From: Chitinophagaceae bacterium
GTDB taxonomy: Bacteria; Bacteroidota; Bacteroidia; Chitinophagales; Chitinophagaceae
DNA: 7,049 bases
Reading direction: 5' to 3'
Assembly: GCA_025924755.1 (NCBI GenBank)
Contig: JAICHT010000190.1
Coordinates: forward strand, 1 to 7,049
Under the pieces are notes generated by a model. That model had not been told where the DNA came from, searched no databases, and worked only from the letters and a program-made list of their open reading frames with translations. Shown here piece by piece: positions 1 through 5,575 of this stretch (its first letter is position 1; each line of letters opens with the position of its first letter). Position numbers and translations under genes: made by a program.

Positions 1-93
1 GCAGAAGCCGGCAGTAAAGGAATTGTAATTGAAGACCTGCTCATATCCAATGGCATTAATAGCCTTCCTTTATATAAACGAAATAGCGAGTAA
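1..93 (+). CDS. C-terminal fragment of an unidentified protein
   Basis: The reading frame is open from the first base and ends in TAA at 91-93, giving the last 30 residues of a protein that begins outside the window. The tail starts AEAGSKGIVIEDLL and ends in a charged YKRNSE. I do not recognise the family from this fragment, and it shows no transmembrane segment or cysteine motif. Support for it being a gene is the position: the stop lies 17 bases before a strong hairpin terminator shared with the convergent gene on the other strand. The function is unknown. Confidence 0.6.
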   Translation, partial: AEAGSKGIVIEDLLISNGINSLPLYKRNSE

Positions 94-110
94 GAAGCGC
101 AGCCTATAAA

Positions 111-135
111 AAAACCCCTGATATTCAGGGGTTTT
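111..135. terminator. Bidirectional intrinsic terminator between convergent genes
   Basis: The sequence AAAACCCCTGA (111-121), loop TAT, TCAGGGGTTTT (125-135) forms a perfect 11-bp inverted repeat. It carries an A-run on the left and a T-run on the right, so it can act as a U-tract terminator in both directions. It sits between the stop of the plus-strand fragment (93) and the stop of the minus-strand metalloprotease (141), which suits a shared terminator. Confidence 0.9.
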
Positions 136-140
136 AAAAT

Positions 141-1115
141 TTATTGTGCAAAACTATACCGGGGGCCTCCCTGCACAAACACTGCCAGCATTCGTTGTTT
201 CTGACCGTTTGAAAACATATACATGCAGGCATCATCCGTGTAGTCCATATAGTCCATAGTCATCTCTGTAAGTTTTTGGGTACAAGTGCTGGCCTTCGGA
301 AAAGCCGGGCATCCATAATTGGCGGCGTCTGCCTGCGGCGTGTCGGCTACCAGGTCGTCACCGCAGTTGGCATCACCCCATATATGGCGCAGGTTCATCC
401 AATGCCCTATTTCGTGTGTAGCCGTTCTTCCCTTATCGTATTTAGGTATTAAGGTTCCGGTTCTGCCTAAAGCCGAATATAAAATAACTACGCCATCAGT
501 AGCAGGGTTGCCACCCGGAAATTGTGCATAGCCTAATAAGCTCTGGCCTAAGTTGCAGGACCAGATATTTAAATTATGTGCAGGATCGGTAGGATTGATG
601 CCACCCTGCGAACTTTTCTTCATGGCGTCATTGGCACTCCAGCTTTTTTTGTTGGTAGATTTCCGTACAATATTGGCCAGCTCAAAATGCACGCCTACGC
701 TGGCATCTGCCGTTTTAAAAATAGAAGGAACACTGCTATTATCTTTATTGGTATTGTTGTAGTCTTCATTCAGCACATCAATCTGCGATTGGATTTGAGC
801 GGCGGAAATATTTTCTGCTGCAGTACGGTATAAAACGTTTACTACTACGGGAATAATAACCGAACCATCATTGGCCAACCGGGCAGTAGCATTGCTGGCT
901 ATAGCGTTTTGTGTAAAGGCTTCAATGGCATTCATACGCTGCCGCAGCGAAGGATCGGCAGCTAATTGAGCCTGAAGCACATCGTTGGAAGCGCAAGTTC
1001 GTTGTGAAATGAAAGGAGCAGTTTCGGAAGTGGTGTTGGTGATAGAAGTAGCGTCATTTTTGTGGCAGCTCACAAAAAATAGCAGCGAAGAAAGCAGTAC
1101 CGTTACTTTTCTCAT
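141..1115 (-). CDS. M43-family zinc metalloprotease, lipoprotein
   Basis: A 324-residue secreted peptidase of MEROPS family M43 (cytophagalysin/pappalysin type). Seen in the sequence: the zinc motif HEIGHWMNLRH at residues 234-244, with ligands H234, H238 and H244 and catalytic E235, followed by IWGD; and a Met-turn region YMDYTDDACMYMF around M290. Both are hallmarks of the family. The first 17 residues (MRKVTVLLSSLLFFVSC) form a short basic, hydrophobic signal ending in a loose lipobox, so a membrane lipoprotein is likely, with the catalytic domain outside the cytoplasm. The frame continues upstream to a TTG at 1143-1145, but ATG at 1113-1115 starts exactly at the signal peptide and is preferred. 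The protein ends soon after the Met-turn, with no type IX secretion tail. Substrate unknown. It is transcribed alone, convergent with its left neighbour. Confidence 0.9.
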   Translation of the reverse strand: MRKVTVLLSSLLFFVSCHKNDATSITNTTSETAPFISQRTCASNDVLQAQLAADPSLRQRMNAIEAFTQNAIASNATARLANDGSVIIPVVVNVLYRTAAENISAAQIQSQIDVLNEDYNNTNKDNSSVPSIFKTADASVGVHFELANIVRKSTNKKSWSANDAMKKSSQGGINPTDPAHNLNIWSCNLGQSLLGYAQFPGGNPATDGVVILYSALGRTGTLIPKYDKGRTATHEIGHWMNLRHIWGDANCGDDLVADTPQADAANYGCPAFPKASTCTQKLTEMTMDYMDYTDDACMYMFSNGQKQRMLAVFVQGGPRYSFAQ

Positions 1116-1494
1116 GTTAATAGTTTTGGATGGTGATGAATACAATAAAAACCCTATACTTTAAAGTTAAAGAGATTACCGGAAAGCTTAATACAACGGC
1201 AAAAAAATGTTTTGAGTATTGTACGCTAAAACCCGGAAGGAGTATCCAGTATTATGCCATTTACAGGAACGTACTATTGCGGCGGCACCCATCGTAAACT
1301 TGCTATAAACACGAGTATTAGTATGCGGTGTATTGCGTACAATCCATACGGTGGAATTCAGGCATAACTGCAATTGCACCAGCTAATGCGTTTTATACTT
1401 TTATGAAATGATTAATGAGTAAAATTTTCAGGGTTTCTATAAGATTCCGGAACCAATACTTATTACCTATTTCCAAAGTCCTAAACAACCAATT
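1116..1494. other. Gene-poor intergenic stretch
   Basis: These 379 bases separate the metalloprotease start from the zinc-ribbon gene. A 63-codon minus-strand frame (1188-1379) and a 37-codon plus-strand frame (1254-1367, with AAGGAG upstream) are open, but neither translation resembles a known protein, and they overlap on opposite strands. On the minus strand a TAACTTTA resembling the Bacteroidota -7 box lies upstream of the metalloprotease, without a properly spaced TTG. I see no RNA gene or strong repeat. Confidence 0.4.
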
Positions 1495-1782
1495 ATGCCA
1501 GCCATTGTTCTTAATGCCTTTCAACGGATTACTTTTTTTGTAAGCAAATATGAACAAGCCTATATCGGAAAAGCGAAAGCAACTCCTAAAGACCCAAGCA
1601 AACAAACCGGGGATGCAGCTTATCTAAAGCTGGATATTGTAAAATGCAAATGCTGTAACTGGCAAGGAAAAAGTTCTGAAACCAAACAAGAGTTCTTATT
1701 TCTGCCTTATGCTACAGAGTTAGAGTTATTTTGCCCTAAATGTAACCGTTACTTATGTTTTATATCCGGTAAGGACAACTAA
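1495..1782 (+). CDS. Small hypothetical protein with zinc-ribbon-like C-terminus
   Basis: A 95-residue protein of no family I recognise. The C-terminal half carries two cysteine pairs, CKCC (C51, C53, C54) and CPKC (C80, C83), plus C88. The 25-residue spacing fits a zinc ribbon, so metal binding is plausible. The N-terminal half (about residues 1-45) is basic and featureless, with no signal peptide or membrane helix. ATG at 1495 is the only methionine start in the frame, which is open back to a TAA at 1420-1422, so an alternative upstream start cannot be excluded. It is convergent with the coupled pair to its right, with no clear terminator in the 67-base gap. A role in nucleic-acid binding would be a guess from the fold alone. 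Confidence 0.55.
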   Translation: MPAIVLNAFQRITFFVSKYEQAYIGKAKATPKDPSKQTGDAAYLKLDIVKCKCCNWQGKSSETKQEFLFLPYATELELFCPKCNRYLCFISGKDN

Positions 1783-1849
1783 CAAAAACGTGCTCTTAAT
1801 TAGTATCCATACCAGGCAAAAGAACAAAGCCAGATTATAGTTAAAAGGT

Positions 1850-2167
1850 TCAATCAGCAAGTTGCAGTTCGCTTTCTTCTACCAGCTTCATCACGTCCAC
1901 ATCATTCAGATCGGAGCAGGATTTGCAAAGCTCTATAAATGCTTCCAGGTCGGAAGCACGGATGGCGAATCTCGATAGCTTAAAGGTTTCATATGGAGGG
2001 CAGCTTTCATCCAGTGGCTTTTCGTAAAGCGTCACACCTTGTATGCCGCCCTGGTTGGGATGTATATACACATGGGTTATTTTATAACCTTCTTCTTCTT
2101 TCACCCATTTTTCCTCCGGAATTTCCTTTGGCCGGTTTTTGTCATCAATGCAAATACAATCAATCAT
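1850..2167 (-). CDS. Hypothetical protein, Bacteroidota phage/island-type small family
   Basis: A 105-residue soluble protein opening MIDCICIDDKNRPKEIPEEK, followed by WVKEEEGYKI. This N-terminal block (CIDDKNRP-EIP-KWV) recalls small uncharacterised proteins that recur in Bacteroidota genomes and phages; that is memory of the family, not a search result. The middle has a CPPYE element (56-60) before a predicted beta strand, and the C-terminus is acidic and probably helical, with C81 and C84. There is no signal peptide or membrane segment. Its ATG overlaps the stop of the upstream gene as ATGA (2164-2167), implying one transcript and translational coupling. Function unknown. Confidence 0.8.
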   Translation of the reverse strand: MIDCICIDDKNRPKEIPEEKWVKEEEGYKITHVYIHPNQGGIQGVTLYEKPLDESCPPYETFKLSRFAIRASDLEAFIELCKSCSDLNDVDVMKLVEESELQLAD

Positions 2168-2625
2168 ACCTGCAAATTTACAGTTAACTCCTTAACCGTT
2201 AAATCAAAATATAAGTTTTGGAGCTGATGCAACGACAGTACAATCAGCGTAATATCATAATTGCCATTTCGATATTCAAAGAGAAATTTATCAGGTTCCT
2301 CGCCATGATATAAATACACCAGCGAAAAGTACTCTTTGGTATAGGTACGACGGTTTTGATAGGTTTCATAAGTTACGGCTACATCACTCGATACGGTAAA
2401 GCCGCAATACTTTTCCAGTACATCGGTGGTTAGTTGTATGGGTTGAAAAACACTAAGCAGCGAGTCGCTGTTGCCGTTTGAATCTTCTGCTCCCTTTATC
2501 AGCGTCCATTCTATAAAATAATCCGGGTGCGGGTGCACTTTATACAATTCTTCAATTCTTACAATTTCCGAACTATCAATAAACTCCACATAATTGCCTA
2601 TCCGTACTTCATTTGCCTGAATCAT
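2164..2625 (-). CDS. Hypothetical protein with N-terminal NEVRIGNYV motif, phage-like family
   Basis: A 153-residue soluble protein. Its start, MIQANEVRIGNYVEF, its central FQPIQLT-DVLEKYCGF block (60-76) and its C-terminal LHQLQNLYFDLTVKEL block (132-147) match the architecture of a common uncharacterised Bacteroidota family (N-E-x-R-I-G-N at the start, HQLQNLYF near the end) that I associate with prophages and mobile islands. No enzyme motif, signal peptide or membrane helix is visible. It is the first gene of a two-gene operon, overlapping the 105-residue gene by 4 bases, and has a candidate promoter 53 bases upstream. Function unknown; the family match is from memory. Confidence 0.82.
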   Translation of the reverse strand: MIQANEVRIGNYVEFIDSSEIVRIEELYKVHPHPDYFIEWTLIKGAEDSNGNSDSLLSVFQPIQLTTDVLEKYCGFTVSSDVAVTYETYQNRRTYTKEYFSLVYLYHGEEPDKFLFEYRNGNYDITLIVLSLHQLQNLYFDLTVKELTVNLQV

Positions 2626-3085
2626 TCTTCAATATATTTTAATACCATTTCTTTTTGTAAACACAAAGGGCAGGCAGTAAAAATAGCGTTTCTAAATGTT
2701 TCTTTACAAACAAGGCTCTAATTTATTTCGTAAGCATATTGTATTAAATAAGGGTGGTAGTATACCCTAATAAATTTTTGTGCAGCAGTATGAAACCATA
2801 TTAAGATAATGAAAAGTAGAAATACCCATCTAAAGAAAAAATACTGATGAGATTTGCAATATTGAATGGGATTGCTTAGGTTTACACCAGAGTTAACACT
2901 TATAATCCTGATTCCTACCGAAAGGCATTCTCGTTAATCCGGTTCAATTTTAAAGCGATATTGCCATTTTAAATCCAATCTCCGCGGATTGATAGCGCAG
3001 CTTTCATTCCAATAGATCCCAATCCTTTAAAAATCATAGCATCCAACTATTCTGTGATTCGTATTCACTTTAAAAACGTACAGCT
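2626..3085. other. Intergenic region without a convincing gene
   Basis: These 460 bases hold the candidate promoter of the leftward pair (2678-2710) and otherwise only very short frames. A short interrupted repeat AGGGT (2751-2755) and ACCCT (2764-2768), and a TCCGCGGA palindrome near 2980, are visible but weak. No tRNA, transposon end or riboswitch was recognised. The length is large compared with other gaps here and could hold a small RNA or decayed sequence. Confidence 0.4.
2678..2710 (-). promoter_or_regulatory. Candidate Bacteroidota promoter for the 153/105-aa pair
   Basis: Read on the minus strand, TTTG (2707-2710) is followed after 21 bases by TATTTTTA (2678-2685). This matches the Bacteroidota housekeeping pattern TTTG, 19-21 bases, TAnnTTTG at all positions except the last G of the -7 box. 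The implied leader to the ATG at 2625 is about 45 bases. Such boxes are common in A+T-rich DNA, so this remains a prediction. Confidence 0.4.
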
Positions 3086-3187
3086 ATGAAACAAAAACAA
3101 ATTACAAGAGACCACGGTAAAAGCCTTTATGACTGTATTCTTATTCTTTTAGCCCTGTCAGCCGTTTTGTGGTATCTTAAAATCTGA
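3086..3187 (+). CDS. Possible 33-residue single-pass membrane microprotein
   Basis: An ATG-to-TGA frame encodes 33 residues: a polar, basic N-terminus (MKQKQITRDHGKSLYD) followed by a strongly hydrophobic stretch of about 17 residues (CILILLALSAVLWYL) and a terminal KI. This is the layout of a small N-in membrane protein. The frame is closed by a TAA at 3071-3073, so ATG 3086 is the only possible start. No Shine-Dalgarno sequence is present, as is usual for this phylum. It is convergent with the Mo-oxidoreductase, with a hairpin between them. No family is recognised; a role next to the membrane redox pair is only suggested by position, and a chance frame is possible. Confidence 0.4.
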   Translation: MKQKQITRDHGKSLYDCILILLALSAVLWYLKI

Positions 3188-3242
3188 CAGTAATTCTCAA
3201 TTCATCTTTATTAAAATAATTTCAGCGGAGGTAAGTAAGGTT

Positions 3243-3279
3243 CATTAAGTAACAGTCCTTTGGTGGCTGTTGCTTAATG
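3243..3279. terminator. Long hairpin at the end of the Mo-oxidoreductase gene
   Basis: CATTAAGTAACAG-T-CC (3243-3258) pairs with GGCTGTTGCTTAATG (3265-3279) as a 15-bp stem with one G-T wobble, one bulged T and a 6-base loop. Its right arm covers the stop codon of the minus-strand Mo-oxidoreductase (3274-3276). The left arm is 55 bases past the microprotein stop. Neither side carries a T-run, so it is not a canonical intrinsic terminator; it may be a convergent-gene transcript-end or stabilising structure. Confidence 0.5.
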
Positions 3280-4032
3280 CCCTGAATAATAATCATACCC
3301 CCGTTCTGCCCAGTAGTCTCGCGGCCGGGTGTTGCTGAAGTAAATTGTTCCGATGCGTTTGATATGTTTAATACCGTATTTAACGGGAATGATTAAGCGC
3401 AATGGATATCCCTGGTCCATAGGAAGCGGCTTTCCATTCATTTCGTAGGCAAGTATCGTTTGCGTTTGCAGTGCACTGGGCATATCAATGCCTACATAAT
3501 ATTTTTTATCCGGCGTAATCATACCCACAAAGCTGTTAGTAGCTTCTTTATCCAGGTGATAATATTTTAAGAAATCAGAAAATTTCGTACCGCCCCACCA
3601 GGTTTTCTGGCTCCAGCCTTCAATGCATTTAAAGTCAAACACCTCATCGGTTTTTGGAAGTTTTTTTATATCATCCATTGAAAAAAAAGCCGTATCACCG
3701 TTATCCTTTACTACTCCTAATTTCCAGTTGCCGGCATCAAAATCATTACCCATACCTACATCGCCATTCACTCTTACCTTTTTTGCCGCCGCGGATATGG
3801 GATAAGTTTTTACCAGCACATTGGGATTAAAAGAAGCACGAAACAACTTTTCATCTATAGTAAGCCCTTTACGGAGCGGAGACGGAATGCCACTTAAGGT
3901 GCCGCTTTCAGCAGGTTGATTTCTGATCCATTTCCACACAAAAATGGCGGCAATAAATAAAAGGATAAATACTGTAAAAGCTATTACTGTTTTTTCGGTA
4001 AGTTTCCTTTCGGTGATTATTGTTTCTTTCAT
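3274..4032 (-). CDS. Membrane-anchored molybdopterin-dependent oxidoreductase (sulfite oxidase/MsrP fold)
   Basis: A 252-residue protein with an N-terminal transmembrane helix (about residues 15-34) and an oxidoreductase molybdopterin-binding domain (PF00174 type) from about 75 to 245. Visible family signatures are FKCIEGWS (134-141), where C136 is the expected molybdenum ligand, then W-GGTKFSDFL; QGYPLRLIIPVKYGIK (207-222), the cofactor and substrate pocket region; and the closing RDYWAERGYDYY. In the family these enzymes reduce or oxidise oxo-compounds; MsrP reduces protein methionine sulfoxide and sulfite oxidase oxidises sulfite. The exact substrate cannot be read here. No twin-arginine motif is seen, although Moco enzymes usually need Tat export. 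The gene starts 2 bases after the cytochrome b stop, so electrons most likely pass between the two. No heme or dimerisation domain is fused. Confidence 0.88.
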   Translation of the reverse strand: MKETIITERKLTEKTVIAFTVFILLFIAAIFVWKWIRNQPAESGTLSGIPSPLRKGLTIDEKLFRASFNPNVLVKTYPISAAAKKVRVNGDVGMGNDFDAGNWKLGVVKDNGDTAFFSMDDIKKLPKTDEVFDFKCIEGWSQKTWWGGTKFSDFLKYYHLDKEATNSFVGMITPDKKYYVGIDMPSALQTQTILAYEMNGKPLPMDQGYPLRLIIPVKYGIKHIKRIGTIYFSNTRPRDYWAERGYDYYSGH

Positions 4033-4034
4033 AA

Positions 4035-4736
4035 TTATAAGTTAGAGGAAGGTAAATTGGCAGGTGCTTGTACGTCGTTCTCTTCAGCCGGTACTACATC
4101 AAAGCCAGTAACCATACTACTGAAATTTCTCCAACCGGCACGGATCACCTGCAATATGTGTACTATAAAAAATAGACAATAACCAATGGTTAATATAAAA
4201 TGTTCCGACCGTGCCATTTCGTACCCTCCTAGCAGCGATGCCAGCCAGCCAAACTGTACCGGTTTGTAAATAGATAAGCCCGTTAAAACAGAGCCGAAGC
4301 CCATTACAATAATAGCAGAATACGAAACGCGTTGCGCCGCATTGTATTTCAACTGTGCAGGAGCTTCTTTTCGCAGGTGCAAATCGTGCAGTACTACCTG
4401 CCAGCTTTCTTTAAATGAATTTCTATTTGGTACCAGCAGTCGCCATTCGCCGGAAATAAGGGTATATAAAACATAAAGAAGTCCATTGATAAAAAACAGC
4501 CACATAAATACAAAGTGATAGGCCATGCCTTCTGCCAGCCGGAAAGGAATATTGAGGGCTTTATAAAAAGAATCGGGAAAGAATTTTATAAGCTCGCGGC
4601 CACCAATCTTGACGCCATAGATATCATTTGCCCAATAAATTAAAAGACCGCTCCATATCATTATTGCTAAAATGGGAAAATTGATCCAATGAAACCACCG
4701 CAGCGCCAAAGGGTGTTTCTTAATTATTTTTTTCAT
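4035..4736 (-). CDS. Cytochrome b, PF01292 type, partner of the Mo-oxidoreductase
   Basis: A 233-residue integral membrane protein with four predicted helices, about 15-34, 70-92, 135-157 and 178-199. It opens with the family signature HPLALRWFHWINF, and has histidines on helices 1 (H16), 2 (H74) and 4 (H179, H193) that can ligate b hemes, as in the thiosulfate reductase and hydrogenase cytochrome b subunits. The expected role is transfer of electrons between the quinone pool and the Mo enzyme encoded 2 bases downstream, functionally like MsrQ for MsrP although it belongs to a different cytochrome family. The soluble C-terminal tail (about 210-233) is acidic. It is first in a two-gene operon, divergent from msrB, with a promoter candidate at 4770-4801. 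The reaction direction is not shown by the sequence. Confidence 0.88.
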   Translation of the reverse strand: MKKIIKKHPLALRWFHWINFPILAIMIWSGLLIYWANDIYGVKIGGRELIKFFPDSFYKALNIPFRLAEGMAYHFVFMWLFFINGLLYVLYTLISGEWRLLVPNRNSFKESWQVVLHDLHLRKEAPAQLKYNAAQRVSYSAIIVMGFGSVLTGLSIYKPVQFGWLASLLGGYEMARSEHFILTIGYCLFFIVHILQVIRAGWRNFSSMVTGFDVVPAEENDVQAPANLPSSNL

Positions 4737-4769
4737 GGCAGTTGTTGTGAAATAGCAACGAAGGCATAT

Positions 4770-4801
4770 TAAAGTTACTATTAGTTTTTAAATGCTTCAA
4801 G
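4770..4801 (-). promoter_or_regulatory. Candidate Bacteroidota promoter for the cytochrome b/Mo-enzyme operon
   Basis: On the minus strand, CTTG (4798-4801) is followed after exactly 20 bases by TAACTTTA (4770-4777), close to the TTTG/TAnnTTTG consensus with one mismatch in each box. The leader to the ATG at 4736 would be about 27 bases. The -33 box lies inside the inverted repeat TGCTT-C-AAGCA (4793-4803), which could be a regulator site. Confidence 0.4.
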
Positions 4802-4802
4802 C

Positions 4803-4902
4803 AGTACAGGGCATGCTTCTTTCTGCAACTTACCCAACCATATTGAATTTTTATTTTCTTAATTAAACTGGTGAAAACTGTTTAAAAGTACAGCTTCTGC
4901 AA
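4803..4902 (+). repeat. Paired short repeats in the divergent promoter region
   Basis: AGTACAG occurs at 4803-4809 and 4887-4893, and TTCTGCAA at 4821-4828 and 4895-4902, in the same order and orientation both times. The inner spacing is 11 bases in the first copy and 1 base in the second, a difference of one helical turn. The first copy abuts the predicted -33 box of the cytochrome b promoter. They may be operator half-sites; chance is also possible. Confidence 0.3.
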
Positions 4903-5017
4903 GTGCTTGTTATTAAACAATGGGTCAATAAAGGAAGGTGTACTTTTACAATACTTTAAGCTTTCCTCTCAATCCTATACTGTGTAGTATTCGTTTATAA
5001 TCATATAAAAAGTTGTT

Positions 5018-5557
5018 ATGAGAAATTTATCTTTTCACCTCATTGCCTTTCTTGCTGTGTTGAATACCAACTGCGGCATGGCCCAATCTAAGAATAAAAA
5101 AAGTACCGATGTGCAGGAGGTCTCCAACAAAAATAATTATCCTATGCAGTTAACCGATGCGCAGTGGAAAGAAAGGTTAACTCCTGCACAATATTACATA
5201 CTCCGGCAGCAGGGTACAGAGCCGGCCGGCAGTGGAAAGTATAATCATTTTTATAAAAAAGGAACCTATTATTCTGCTGCTACACTGCAACCGGTATTTA
5301 GTTCAGAAACCAAGTTCGATTCCGGAACAGGATGGCCAAGTTTTTATGCTCCTATTAGCCCTGATGCCATACGGTTGGTAAAAGATAACAGCTTGGGCAT
5401 AGAGCGGATAGAAGTAGTGGATAGTAAAAGCGGATCGCACCTGGGACATGTATTTGACGATGGTCCTGCACCTACCGGCAAACGATATTGCCTGGATTCT
5501 GATGCATTGATTTTTGTGCCGGAAGGAGGAAAGGCACCGGTGAGCTCCAAACAATAA
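5018..5557 (+). CDS. msrB: Exported methionine-R-sulfoxide reductase B, zinc-less single-cysteine form
   Basis: A 179-residue MsrB-domain protein that reduces methionine-R-sulfoxide. The N-terminus (about 1-22, ending NTNCGMAQS) is a signal peptide; C19 could be a loose lipobox cysteine. The SelR/MsrB domain runs from about 45 to 168 with KFDSGTGWPSF (99-109), SHLGHVFDDGP (140-150) and GKRYC (154-158). Catalytic C158, H141, H144 and W106 align by spacing with C117, H100, H103 and W65 of the Neisseria enzyme. Departures are clear: the four zinc cysteines are S86, T89, D135 and S138; the resolving cysteine position is T104; the usual Asn two residues after the catalytic Cys is D160. C158 is thus the only cysteine in the mature domain. 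It starts at ATG 5018 and leads a two-gene operon, 18 bases before msrA. Reductant unknown. Confidence 0.93.
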   Translation: MRNLSFHLIAFLAVLNTNCGMAQSKNKKSTDVQEVSNKNNYPMQLTDAQWKERLTPAQYYILRQQGTEPAGSGKYNHFYKKGTYYSAATLQPVFSSETKFDSGTGWPSFYAPISPDAIRLVKDNSLGIERIEVVDSKSGSHLGHVFDDGPAPTGKRYCLDSDALIFVPEGGKAPVSSKQ

Positions 5558-5575
5558 CCATAAAAAATTTATATT

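Noticed and set aside
319..833. Plus-strand open frames inside the metalloprotease gene
   Set aside because: They are antisense to a gene with a clear catalytic motif and have no recognisable protein features.
1116..1145. Ten-residue upstream extension of the metalloprotease starting at a TTG codon
   Set aside because: The internal ATG at 1113-1115 begins precisely at a typical lipoprotein signal peptide; the extension would place polar residues ahead of it and relies on a rare start codon.
1254..1367. 37-codon plus-strand frame preceded by AAGGAG
   Set aside because: Shine-Dalgarno sequences are not the norm in this phylum, the frame is short, and the peptide resembles nothing known.
1188..1379. 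63-codon minus-strand open frame
   Set aside because: Its translation shows no recognisable domain, signal or biased composition, and another frame overlaps it on the other strand; it is best treated as chance.
1393..1605. 70-codon minus-strand frame overlapping the start of the zinc-ribbon gene
   Set aside because: About half of it is antisense to the zinc-ribbon protein, whose cysteine pairs give that strand better support.
2751..2768. AGGGT...ACCCT interrupted repeat considered as a terminator or operator
   Set aside because: The stem is only 5 bp with no useful T-run, and it is not placed next to a gene end.
5303..5554. Minus-strand frames inside msrB
   Set aside because: They are antisense to conserved MsrB motifs and have no independent support.
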